From positions 1 through 34,530 of the forward strand of contig CAZDMQ010000037.1 of the NCBI GenBank assembly GCA_964506685.1: DNA of 34,530 nt, given 5' to 3'. Below the pieces are notes generated by a model. That model was not told the DNA's origin. It made no database searches and worked only from the letters and a program-made list of their open reading frames with translations. The stretch comes from UBA5336 sp964506685 (GTDB lineage: Bacteria > Pseudomonadota > Alphaproteobacteria > Caulobacterales > Hyphomonadaceae). Every line of letters begins with the position of its first letter. Position 1 is the stretch's first letter. Below, piece by piece: positions 27,347 through 34,530 of this stretch. The translations under genes and the position numbers were made by a program.

Positions 27347-28042
27347 TCAGATGATCCCGGTCGCCTTGAAGCTCGTCACCCCGTTCTTGCCTGCGATCAG
27401 GTGATCATGCACCGTGACGTCGAGGGCGCTGAGGGCGTCCATGATCTCGCGCGTGACATCGATGTCGGCGCGCGAGGGGGTGGGGTCTCCTGACGGGTGG
27501 TTGTGGACCAGAATCACCGCGCTGGCGCCCAGTTCCAGCGCGCGGCGGGCAATCTCGCGCGGATAGACCGGGGCATGGCTGACCGTGCCATGGCCCAGAA
27601 GTTCGTCGGCCATCAGCTGGTTCTTGCGGTCGAGAAACAGGACCCGGAACTGCTCGCGGGTCTCGTGCTGCAGCTGGGTGCGCACATAGGTCGTGAGCGT
27701 GTGCCAGGAGCCGATCACCGGGCCGGCGGAAATCTCCTCCCGCGCGATCCGGCCATGCATCTCCTGCACCGATTTGAGATAGGCCACCACCGTCTCGCCG
27801 ATCCCCTCGACGCCGACGAGGGCGCGCGGCTCTGCGGCGAACACGCCGGACAGGCTGCCGAACCGGGCCAGCAGCGCCTTGGCCACCGGTTTCACATCGC
27901 GTCGCGGGATGAAGGCGAACAGCAGCGTTTCCATCAGCTCGTAATCTTCCAGTGCGCCCGGCCCGCGCGTCAGGAGCTTGGTCCGGAGACGGTCACGATG
28001 GCCCATCCAGTGCGGTTTCGTGGTCTGCGGTCGCTCTGCCAT
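27347..28042 (-). CDS. radC: RadC/JAB-domain protein
   Basis: A 231-residue member of the RadC family (UPF0758). It has an N-terminal helix-hairpin-helix-like region (GVEGIGETVVAYL) and a JAMM metal-binding motif H-x-H-x10-D at His180, His182 and Asp193 (HNHPSGDPTPSRADID), with the upstream VSHAPVYPREIAR. Despite the name, a direct role in DNA repair has been doubted; its biochemical activity remains unsettled. The ATG at 28042 fits family length; in-frame codons to 28201 are mostly inside map. It follows map by 19 bp, in the sfsA-map-radC order. Confidence 0.93.
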   Translation of the reverse strand: MAERPQTTKPHWMGHRDRLRTKLLTRGPGALEDYELMETLLFAFIPRRDVKPVAKALLARFGSLSGVFAAEPRALVGVEGIGETVVAYLKSVQEMHGRIAREEISAGPVIGSWHTLTTYVRTQLQHETREQFRVLFLDRKNQLMADELLGHGTVSHAPVYPREIARRALELGASAVILVHNHPSGDPTPSRADIDVTREIMDALSALDVTVHDHLIAGKNGVTSFKATGII

Positions 28043-28061
28043 TCGCCCCGCCCGGTCCGGG

Positions 28062-28943
28062 CTAGGCGCGGGTGAGGGCGTGCGGCGTGTCCAGCCCCGC
28101 CGGCGAGCGCGTGAAGATCTCGGCGCCGTCCTCGGTGACGCCCACCGAATGCTCATACTGTGCCGAGAGCTGCTTGTCGCGGGTGACCGCTGTCCAGCCA
28201 TCGGACAGGATCACCGCCTTCTCCTTGCCGAGATTGAGCATCGGCTCGACCGTGAAGAACATGCCGGGCCGGAGTTCGGGGAACTCGTCATAGCCGCGCT
28301 TGCGGACCACTCGCCCGTGCTCGTTGCGGACAAATTGCGGCCAGGCATGCACGATATTCGGCTCGTCATGGAACAGCCGGCCGAGCCCGTGGCCGCAGAA
28401 ATCATCGACCACCGACAGCCGCGCCTTTCTGGCCACCTCGGAGATCGCCATCGCGATATCGGCGACCCGCGCGCCCGGCCGGATCGCGGCAATCCCGGCC
28501 ATCATCGCCTCGTAGGTCGCATCCATCAGCCGTTCGGCCTTCCGTTTCGGCTGGCCGGCCACGTACATGCGCGAATGGTCGCCATGCCAGCCATCAAGGA
28601 TCAGTGTTACGTCGATATTGGCGATGTCGCCGTCCCGGAGTGCGCGCGGGCCCGGAATGCCATGGCAGATCACATGGTTCAGCGAGATGCAGGAGGCGTG
28701 GCGGTAGCCGCGATAACCGATCGTGGCGGGCAGGGCGCCATGGTCCAGCACGAAATCATGGATCAGCCGGTCGAGATGTTCGGTGGTGACGCCGGGGCGG
28801 ACTTCCGGCACCAGCATGTCGAGGCATTCGGCGACCAGCCGCCCGGCCCGGCGCATGCCCTCGAACCCCTCGGCGTCATGGATCCGGATCTCACCGGTGC
28901 GCATGGGCAGGACAAGGTCGGCTTCGGGGGCGGAATGGGACAT
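28062..28943 (-). CDS. map: type I methionine aminopeptidase
   Basis: A 293-residue enzyme that removes the initiator methionine from nascent proteins. The dinuclear metal ligands are visible in the usual order: Asp pair in DGDIANIDVTLILDGWHGDHS, His in FCGHGLGRLFHDEPNIVH, Glu in FFTVEPM and Glu in AQYEHSVGVTEDG. It includes the substrate-site His of GYRGYRHASCIS. The ATG at 28943 is 46 bp after sfsA. A basic insertion (QPKRKAERLMDA) and a C-terminal extension GLDTPHALTRA are minor. One operon with sfsA and radC. Confidence 0.96.
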   Translation of the reverse strand: MSHSAPEADLVLPMRTGEIRIHDAEGFEGMRRAGRLVAECLDMLVPEVRPGVTTEHLDRLIHDFVLDHGALPATIGYRGYRHASCISLNHVICHGIPGPRALRDGDIANIDVTLILDGWHGDHSRMYVAGQPKRKAERLMDATYEAMMAGIAAIRPGARVADIAMAISEVARKARLSVVDDFCGHGLGRLFHDEPNIVHAWPQFVRNEHGRVVRKRGYDEFPELRPGMFFTVEPMLNLGKEKAVILSDGWTAVTRDKQLSAQYEHSVGVTEDGAEIFTRSPAGLDTPHALTRA

Positions 28944-28989
28944 TCGGGGCTCGATCAGTCTGGTCGTCCGGGCGGGTTCGCCGGTCTTA

Positions 28990-29703
28990 TCACAGGTTTC
29001 GCACCCAGGGCAGGGCACCGCGCACGACAATTTCGTTCACGGATAATGTGCAGTCGTAAACGAGGATTTCCACCCCCCGGTCCGCAGCGGCCAGAAGACC
29101 CCGGTGATAGGCCGGATCGAGATCGGCGGCGGTGGCAAAGCGGGTGCAGTCCGGCCGCTGGACAATGAACAGCATCACCGCCCGGTGCCCCTCGGCCACC
29201 ATCCTCGCAAGGTCCTCCAGATGCCGCGCGCCCCGCTGCGTGACGCTGTCGGGGAATTCGGCCAGGCCGGGCCGGCGCATCAGGTGGCAGTTCTTCACCT
29301 CGACATAGACCCGGCGGCCATCGGGCGTGTCCAGCAGCAGGTCGACCCGGGAGCGGTCGGCATAGCGGACTTCGCGGCGCAGCGCGGCGAAGGGCTGGAG
29401 TTCGGCGACGGTGCCGGCCCGGATGGCCTCCTCGGCCAGCCGGTTGGGATTGCCCGTATTGATCGCCACCAGCGCGCCATCGGCTTCGATGAGTTCCAGC
29501 GTGTGCGCCAGCTTCCGCTTCGGATTGTCGGACCGCGACAGCCAGACCCGGCTGCCCGGCGTCTTCAGCCCCATCATCGAGCCGGGATTGGGACAATGGA
29601 CCGTCAGGGCCTCACCGGAGCTCTCGAGCACCACGTCGGCGAGGAAACGCTTGTACCGCTGCACGAGGCGGGCCGGCTGGAGCGGGGTCAGGTGCATGGC
29701 CAT
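28990..29703 (-). CDS. sfsA: DNA/RNA nuclease SfsA homologue
   Basis: A 237-residue member of the SfsA family, first described as a sugar fermentation stimulation protein and now annotated as a probable nuclease. Conserved parts are LVQRYKRFLADV, HCPNPGSMMGL, DNPKRKLAHTLELIE, NTGNPNRLAEEAI, and the restriction-enzyme-like DLLLD...VYVEVKNCHL with its Asp and Glu-x-Lys, then FPDSVTQRGARHLEDL. The two-ATG start (MAMH) is ambiguous by two codons. It is divergent from the TauD gene, with about 70 bp between start codons. Confidence 0.94.
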   Translation of the reverse strand: MAMHLTPLQPARLVQRYKRFLADVVLESSGEALTVHCPNPGSMMGLKTPGSRVWLSRSDNPKRKLAHTLELIEADGALVAINTGNPNRLAEEAIRAGTVAELQPFAALRREVRYADRSRVDLLLDTPDGRRVYVEVKNCHLMRRPGLAEFPDSVTQRGARHLEDLARMVAEGHRAVMLFIVQRPDCTRFATAADLDPAYHRGLLAAADRGVEILVYDCTLSVNEIVVRGALPWVRNL

Positions 29704-29774
29704 TCCCCATGCGCCGTTTCGGCGCTAGAGTGAAGAAAAAGCCGGACACCGGCGAGACGCAAGGAGGAACGCCC

Positions 29775-30641
29775 ATGCCAGACACCGCCCAGACAGGGAT
29801 CAGCCCCGCCAATGATACCGGTCTCGACATCCGGCCCATGACCCCGGCCATCGGCGCCGAAGTGTTCGGCGTCGACCTTGCTGACGTGACCCCGGCCGGG
29901 ATTGCCGCGATCCGTGCGGCCCTGCTCGACCGCCAGGTGCTGTTCTTCCGCGACCAGTCCATCAGCCGCGCAGAGCACATCGCCTTCGCGCGCCAGTTCG
30001 GTGACCTCGAAATCCATCCCGCCACGCCGAAGGATCAGCCCGACCCCGAAGTGCTGCGGATCGCCCATGGGCCGAATTCCCGCGGCGTCGAAAACGCCTG
30101 GCATTCCGATGTCACCTGGCGCGAATGCCCCTCGCTCGGCTCCATCCTGCGGGCGATCGAGTTGCCACCGGTCGGTGGCGACACCCTCTTTGCCAACATG
30201 CACCTCGCTTACATGGGACTCGACGAGGCGACGCGCGAAAGGCTCACCGGCCTTACCGCCGTGCACGACATTGCCCGCGTCTTCGCGAAACGGCTCAACC
30301 GCCGGCCTGAGGAGTTGCACGACAGGTATCCGCCGATGGAGCATCCGGTCATCCGCACCCACCCCGAGACCGGCCTGCCGATCCTCTATGTCAACACCGC
30401 CTTCACCAGCCATATCAAGGACATGGAGCCCGATGAGAGCGACGCGCTGTTGCAGCGGCTCTACCACACGGCCGCCAATCCCGAGATCCAGTGCCGGCTG
30501 CGCTGGGCCCCCGGCACCATCGCCTTCTGGGACAACCGCGCCTGCCAGCATTTTGCGGCCTCGGACTACTATCCCGCAATCCGCATCATGGAGCGGGTGA
30601 CCATCGCCGGCGACCGGCCCTTCTACCGCGCTGCGGCCTGA
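29775..30641 (+). CDS. TauD/TfdA-family Fe(II)/2-oxoglutarate dioxygenase
   Basis: A 288-residue non-heme iron dioxygenase. The metal ligands are His110 and Asp112 in WHSDVTW and His259 in NRACQHFAASDYYPAIRIMERV; Arg270 should hold the 2-oxoglutarate carboxylate. The GAEVFGVDLADVTP start and VLFFRDQSIS are typical of TauD-like enzymes. Members oxidise taurine, alkyl sulfates, phenoxyacids and other small organics, so the true substrate is open. A strong AAGGAGGA at 29761-29768 supports the ATG at 29775 over an in-frame start at 29709. It sits alone as a first gene, without sulfonate transport genes nearby. Confidence 0.9.
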   Translation: MPDTAQTGISPANDTGLDIRPMTPAIGAEVFGVDLADVTPAGIAAIRAALLDRQVLFFRDQSISRAEHIAFARQFGDLEIHPATPKDQPDPEVLRIAHGPNSRGVENAWHSDVTWRECPSLGSILRAIELPPVGGDTLFANMHLAYMGLDEATRERLTGLTAVHDIARVFAKRLNRRPEELHDRYPPMEHPVIRTHPETGLPILYVNTAFTSHIKDMEPDESDALLQRLYHTAANPEIQCRLRWAPGTIAFWDNRACQHFAASDYYPAIRIMERVTIAGDRPFYRAAA

Positions 30642-30753
30642 AAGCACCTGAAACCCCTGACCCGGGGCGTGAACCGGGCCGGCCGTCGCGGGTCCGGTCT
30701 TGCCATGCGCACCGGGCCGGTTACACGATAATCCTGAAATGGGTGGATCACAC

Positions 30754-32169
30754 ATGCAACAGACCCGATCATCGCGCAGCCTTGCCGCTGCACTCCTGCT
30801 GCTGGGCCTCGCGGCCTGCACCAGCGTTCCAGCGCCCGGGGAACAGGCAGCCACCGCGCCCGAACCGCCCGCAGCCTCGGCCGACGCAGCTTCGGCCACC
30901 GGCGCCGCAGCGCCCGCTTCCGCTCCTGCGCCCACGCCTGAGCCGGCGCCCGCTGCCGCTCCCGCCGCCTTCACCGAAGCCGGCATCGCCGCGCTCGAGG
31001 CCCGCATGGCGCAGTTCGTCACCGATGGCGACGTGCCCGGCATCGAGACCCTGCTCGTCCACCGGGGCGAGGTGGTCAGCCACGTCACGGCCGGCATCCG
31101 CAAAGACGAGACCGCCGACCCGCTCACCGATGACACCATCTACCGCATCTACTCCATGACCAAGCCGATCACCGGCGTCGCCATGATGATGCTCTACGAA
31201 GAAGGCGCCTTCGCCCTCGACGACCCGATCACCACCGTCCTGCCCGAACTGGCCGGTCTCGAAGTCCTCACCGGTCCCGATGACGGCGGCGTCTACAGCA
31301 CCGAACCCCTGTCGCGTCCGCCGACCATGGCCGAGCTCATGAGCCACCAGGCCGGCTTCGCCTACGGCCTGTCCGGCACAGACCCGGCCAACACCGCCGT
31401 CCGCGAGCGCGGTGTCCTCCGCTCGCCCGATCTCGACAGTTTCATCACCGCCATTTCCGATATCCCGCTGCTGTTCCAGCCCGGCGAGAACTGGTCCTAC
31501 TCCATGGCCGTCGATATCCAGGGCGCCATCATCGAGCGGCTCAGCGGCCAGTCCTTCGCGGACTTCCTCGACACCCGCCTGTTCACCCCGCTCGGCATGA
31601 CCGATACCGGCTTCCACGTCCCCGAGGCGGACATGCACCGCTTCTCCGATGTCTGGGGCTATGACCGCGAAACCGGCGAGTTCGGCCTCGCCTCGCCGTT
31701 CTTCAGCAGTTTCTCGAAAGCCGACGTGGCCATGCCATCGGGCGGCGGCGGTCTGATCTCGACCATGGCCGACTATGCCCGCTTCTGCCAGATGCTGCTG
31801 AATGGCGGCGAGCTCGATGGCGTGCGCATCCTCCAGCCCGAAACCGTCGAGCTCATGCGCACCAATGTCCTGCCCGACACCACCCTTGTCGATGTTTCCG
31901 GCACGCTGAGCGAGAGCGATGCCGCGACCCAGCGGTTCGGGCTGAATGTCGGGGTCTACGAGAACACGGACGAGTACGGCCTGCCCATGGGCGAGGGCAC
32001 CTATTACTGGGGCGGAGCCGCCGGCACCTGGTTCTGGATCGCCCCCGAGAACGAGCTCTTCTTCATCGGCATGATCCAGCTGTTCGACCAGTTTGCCCCC
32101 GAACCGGCCGATTTCTGGGGCGTGTCCGGCGAGATGGTGTACGCCGCGATGGCCACGGCGGAGGACTGA
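30754..32169 (+). CDS. serine beta-lactamase-fold lipoprotein (class C / esterase family)
   Basis: A 471-residue predicted lipoprotein. The signal sequence ends in a lipobox L-A-A-C (Cys22), followed by an Ala/Pro-rich linker to about residue 72. The beta-lactamase/transpeptidase-like domain has the catalytic S-M-T-K (Ser134, Lys137) and an Y-S-M version of the Tyr motif (Tyr249 in NWSYSMAVD), then SHQAGF, GGGGLISTMADYARFCQMLL and a C-terminal YYWGGAAGTWFWI. This pattern suits an esterase, D-aminopeptidase or 6-aminohexanoate-dimer-hydrolase-like enzyme rather than a resistance beta-lactamase. The Tyr-Ser-Met instead of Tyr-x-Asn supports that. The ATG at 30754 has GGGTGGA upstream; that at 30739 does not. 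Confidence 0.88.
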   Translation: MQQTRSSRSLAAALLLLGLAACTSVPAPGEQAATAPEPPAASADAASATGAAAPASAPAPTPEPAPAAAPAAFTEAGIAALEARMAQFVTDGDVPGIETLLVHRGEVVSHVTAGIRKDETADPLTDDTIYRIYSMTKPITGVAMMMLYEEGAFALDDPITTVLPELAGLEVLTGPDDGGVYSTEPLSRPPTMAELMSHQAGFAYGLSGTDPANTAVRERGVLRSPDLDSFITAISDIPLLFQPGENWSYSMAVDIQGAIIERLSGQSFADFLDTRLFTPLGMTDTGFHVPEADMHRFSDVWGYDRETGEFGLASPFFSSFSKADVAMPSGGGGLISTMADYARFCQMLLNGGELDGVRILQPETVELMRTNVLPDTTLVDVSGTLSESDAATQRFGLNVGVYENTDEYGLPMGEGTYYWGGAAGTWFWIAPENELFFIGMIQLFDQFAPEPADFWGVSGEMVYAAMATAED

Positions 32170-32170
32170 T

Positions 32171-32941
32171 ATGGCCGCAGGGCCCACCGCCGCTGTCCTC
32201 ATCATCGGTGACGAGATCCTCTCGGGCCGGACCCGCGACATCAACCTGCAGCAGGTCGCCACCTATCTTGCGCCGCTCGGCATCCCCGTCGCCGAGGCCC
32301 GCATCATCGGTGACACCCAGGCCGGGATCGTCGCGGCGGTGAACGCCCTGCGCGCCGCCCATACCTATGTCTTCACCACCGGCGGCATCGGTCCGACCCA
32401 TGACGACATCACCGCCGACGCCATCGCCGCGGCCTTCGGCGTGCCCATTTCCGAGCATCCCGAGGTCGTCGCCCAGCTGACCGAGCGCTACGCCGCCATG
32501 GGCACCGAATTCACCCCCGCCCGCCGGCGCATGGCCCGCATCCCCCATGGCGCCAGCCTGATCGCCAATCCGGTCTCCGGCGCGCCGGGTTTCCAGATGC
32601 AGAACGTCTTCACGCTCGCCGGTGTGCCGGCCATCGTGCAGGGCATGCTGCAGGACATTGGCCACCGCCTCGAGACGGGCGCCGTTGTCCATGCCCTGAC
32701 CATCAGCGGCCGGGGCCTGCGCGAGGGCGATATCGCCGAGGCACTCGGCCAGCTTGCCGCTGACAGCCCGTCGGTCTCCTTCGGCTCCTATCCCTGGTTC
32801 CGCGCCATAGATGACAGCGGCGTCCAGATCGTCGCGCGCAGCACCGATGCGGCCGCCCTGGAGGCTGCCGGCGAAGCCATTGCGGCCATGGTCGAGGCCG
32901 CCGGCGTTACGCCCAAGCGTATCCCGGGCGCCGGAAGCTGA
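32171..32941 (+). CDS. molybdopterin-binding (MoaB/Mog/CinA N-domain) protein
   Basis: A 256-residue protein with the MoCF-biosynthesis fold: AAVLIIGDEILSGRTRDIN near the start, RIIGDT, FTTGGIGPTHDDITADAIA, and a later LAGVPAIVQGML. It corresponds to the stand-alone N-terminal domain of CinA-type proteins, without the nicotinamide-nucleotide amidase domain. A pyrophosphatase-type activity is reported for some CinA N-domains; its role here is not known. It starts one base after the lipoprotein stop codon (tga-t-atg), so the two are coupled. In relatives this gene is commonly next to sfsA-map-radC. Confidence 0.9.
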   Translation: MAAGPTAAVLIIGDEILSGRTRDINLQQVATYLAPLGIPVAEARIIGDTQAGIVAAVNALRAAHTYVFTTGGIGPTHDDITADAIAAAFGVPISEHPEVVAQLTERYAAMGTEFTPARRRMARIPHGASLIANPVSGAPGFQMQNVFTLAGVPAIVQGMLQDIGHRLETGAVVHALTISGRGLREGDIAEALGQLAADSPSVSFGSYPWFRAIDDSGVQIVARSTDAAALEAAGEAIAAMVEAAGVTPKRIPGAGS

Positions 32942-32945
32942 GCTC

Positions 32946-33479
32946 ATGCTGCTGCGCCTGCTGGCCCGGCCGGCCCTGCTCTGGCCCGCTGCCGCCCTCA
33001 CCCTTGCCCTGCATGTCGCGATCCACTTCGCGCGGCGCCTGACCGGCGGCGACCTGCTCGACTTCCGCCTGACCGGTGCAGGCGCCCGGGCACTGCTCGA
33101 CACGCTGGCCAGCCGGCCCGGTGCGATCGAGGCCCATATCCGGATCACCGCCCTCCTCGATACCGCCTATCCATTGGCCTACGGCGTCCTCGTTGCCGGC
33201 CTCTGCGCCCGTTACGCGACGGCCCGTCCCGGCATCGCTGCAGCTCCGGCCCTGCTTGCCGCCGCCTGCGACCTCGCGGAAAATGCCGTCCAGCTGCTCG
33301 CGCTCACGGGAGCGGCTGACCTGCTGGCGGCCAAGACCCTCCTCACCCCGCTGAAATTCGCCCTCATCGCGCCGGCCTCGGCACTCGCCATCTGGCTCTG
33401 GGCGCGGGCTGTCCTGGCGGGACAGGGCCGCACCGATCTCCCCGGCGAGGACGATAACGGGCGCGGCCAGCCCGACTGA
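32946..33479 (+). CDS. small multi-pass membrane protein of unknown function
   Basis: A 177-residue protein with four likely membrane helices (about residues 8-28, 67-88, 94-116 and 135-158). Two features recur in the helices: LLDTAYPLAYG and CDLAENAVQLL, Asp and Glu-Asn pairs that may be functional within the membrane. No family recognised. The C-terminus is hydrophilic (GQGRTDLPGEDDNGRG). It starts four bases after the molybdopterin-binding protein ends, so it belongs to that operon. The in-frame codons back to 32811 are inside the upstream gene and not used. Confidence 0.75.
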   Translation: MLLRLLARPALLWPAAALTLALHVAIHFARRLTGGDLLDFRLTGAGARALLDTLASRPGAIEAHIRITALLDTAYPLAYGVLVAGLCARYATARPGIAAAPALLAAACDLAENAVQLLALTGAADLLAAKTLLTPLKFALIAPASALAIWLWARAVLAGQGRTDLPGEDDNGRGQPD

Positions 33480-33558
33480 CCCTGCGTGCCCCCTTGGCGC
33501 GCGTCGAAAGCGCGTTATCACTGCCCGCCAGACGGCAACACAACAGGAGGAGAGGGCC

Positions 33559-34332
33559 ATGGCAGACGAACTGGTGCTGGTCGAACGACACGATGCGGTG
33601 GCGCTGGTCACCCTCAACCGCCCAGATGCGCTGAACGCACTCAGCCGGGCGCTGCGGGCCGCGATCGTCGAAACCTTCGGCGCGCTCGAGGCCGATTCCG
33701 GTATCCGCGCCGTCGTGCTCACAGGCAAGGGCCGTGCCTTCACCGCCGGGGTCGACCTCAAGGAGGCGGGCGAGACAGGCTTTGCCCTCGGCGCCGATGG
33801 CGGCGACATCGACCTTGGCCGTGCGCTGGCCGCCTATCCCTGGCCCATTATCGGCGCGATCAACGGCTTCGCCATTACCGGCGGGTTCGAACTGGCCCTG
33901 ATGTGCGACGTGCTGCTCGCCGGCGAGCGCGCGAAATTCGCCGACACCCATGCCCGCGTCGGGATCATGCCGGGCTGGGGCCTGTCCCAGCGCCTGCCGC
34001 GCCTGATCGGCATCTCCCGCGCCAAGGAACTGTCGCTCTCGGGTAACTTCCTCGATGCCGAAACAGCCGAGCGCTGGGGCCTCGTGAACCGGGTCTATCC
34101 CGATGCCGAGCTTGTCCCTGCCGCGCTGGCGCTCGCAAAGACCATGACCGAATGCGACCCGGTGATGTCGCGTCAGTACAAGGCGATGATCGACGACGGT
34201 TTCGGGATGAGCTTCGCCGAAGCCATGAAGGAGGAGGTCCGCCGCAGCGCCGAACATGCGAAGGCCGTAACCGCCGATGCGGTCGAGGCCGCCCGCAAGG
34301 CCGTGACCGAACGCGGCCGCGAGGTGAACTGA
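33559..34332 (+). CDS. enoyl-CoA hydratase/isomerase-family (crotonase) protein
   Basis: A 257-residue crotonase-fold protein. The oxyanion-hole segments are AFTAGVDLKE (60-69) and GFAITGGFELALMCD (103-117). Glu111 corresponds to the first catalytic Glu of rat mitochondrial hydratase (E144), but the position of the second (E164) is His131 in FADTHARVGIMPGWG. The protein may therefore not be a normal hydratase; isomerase, hydrolase or other CoA activity is possible. A strong AGGAGGAG precedes the ATG. It is not beside other beta-oxidation genes here. Confidence 0.9.
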   Translation: MADELVLVERHDAVALVTLNRPDALNALSRALRAAIVETFGALEADSGIRAVVLTGKGRAFTAGVDLKEAGETGFALGADGGDIDLGRALAAYPWPIIGAINGFAITGGFELALMCDVLLAGERAKFADTHARVGIMPGWGLSQRLPRLIGISRAKELSLSGNFLDAETAERWGLVNRVYPDAELVPAALALAKTMTECDPVMSRQYKAMIDDGFGMSFAEAMKEEVRRSAEHAKAVTADAVEAARKAVTERGREVN

Positions 34333-34350
34333 CCGGCCGGCCCTGCCCGG

Positions 34351-34382
34351 CCCTGCCCGGAGCGGGTCACGTCCGGGCAGGG
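34351..34382 (+). terminator. strong GC hairpin after the crotonase gene
   Basis: CCCTGCCCGG (34351-34360) pairs perfectly with CCGGGCAGGG (34373-34382), a 10-bp stem with a 12-nt loop, 18 bases past the stop codon. A second possible hairpin (GGGAGAGG with CCTCTCCC) follows. No T-run, so it is only a likely terminator. Confidence 0.45.
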
Positions 34383-34530
34383 GGGAGAGGGCGTCGGACC
34401 GGCCTGCGCCTCTCCCACAGCCGCCTGGGCCAGACGGCGCGGAAACCCGGCGCGGTTGCGCACCGCGCGCGGGAACCTGTCCGACCGGGTCGCCGCTGCG
34501 CCATACTCGCTGGAGATGACTCTTGAGCAG

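Noticed and set aside
30769..32262. 497-codon minus-strand frame opposite the lipoprotein gene
   Set aside because: Antisense shadow; the plus strand has lipobox, SxxK motif and ribosome site.
34516..34530. ATG followed by four codons at the right edge
   Set aside because: Could be the start of the next gene, but only five codons are visible and GGAG abuts the ATG with no spacer, so it is not callable.

Overview
The window looks like chromosomal DNA of a GC-rich alphaproteobacterium. A member of the Maricaulales/Hyphomonadales (Maricaulis, Oceanicaulis or Glycocaulis type) is my best guess, judged from protein style and gene order only. Supporting order signals are glyQ...glyS-ppdK, polyprenyl synthase / DUF2007 / tRNA1(Val)-type methyltransferase, thrB...rnhA, sfsA-map-radC and a nadA...nadB-nadC cluster. 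It is draft sequence: a 100-N scaffold gap lies inside ppdK. No rRNA, tRNA, CRISPR array or insertion sequence was seen.

Layout. 1-1649 (-): 5'-complete, 3'-cut phage- or GTA-type fibre protein (DUF2793 plus beta-roll repeats). 1868-3967 (+): SAM methyltransferase and a WecA/MraY-type glycosyl-1-phosphate transferase. 4090-5115 (-): long-chain polyprenyl diphosphate synthase, divergent from a DUF2007 protein and a YfiC/TrmN6-like methyltransferase (5280-6322). 6563-7004: two very small membrane proteins. 7154-14195 (+): glyQ, a DUF2314 secreted protein, a double-CDGSH iron-sulfur protein, glyS and ppdK. 14569-15654 (+): SleB-type cell-wall hydrolase. 15694-21696 (-): SDR oxidoreductase, nadC, nadB, three tandem paralogous secreted four-cysteine proteins, and nadA, read in the order nadA > trio > nadB > nadC > SDR. 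21952-24104 (-): rnhA, a four-helix membrane protein and thrB. 24120-27188 (-): two tandem MFS carriers, the upstream one frameshifted. 27347-29703 (-): radC, map, sfsA. 29775-34332 (+): TauD-type dioxygenase, serine-beta-lactamase-fold lipoprotein, MoaB/CinA-type protein, small membrane protein and an enoyl-CoA hydratase-family protein.

How the genes work together. The NAD block makes quinolinate (NadB, NadA) and converts it to nicotinate mononucleotide (NadC). Two near-identical 21-bp imperfect palindromes with a CTCA-N3-TGAG core sit 90 bp apart just upstream of nadA, as expected for repression of the operon. The uncharacterised secreted trio is locked into the same operon by 4-base and 1-base stop/start overlaps, the last running directly into nadB. 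This is the best candidate here for an undescribed system.

Other points: glyS carries a 220-bp patch of about 45% GC that coincides with extra protein length, plus a second Pro/Ala/Gly-rich insertion. The ppdK break is an assembly artefact: the gap is flanked by an exact 55-bp duplication, and collapsing it gives an intact 896-residue enzyme.
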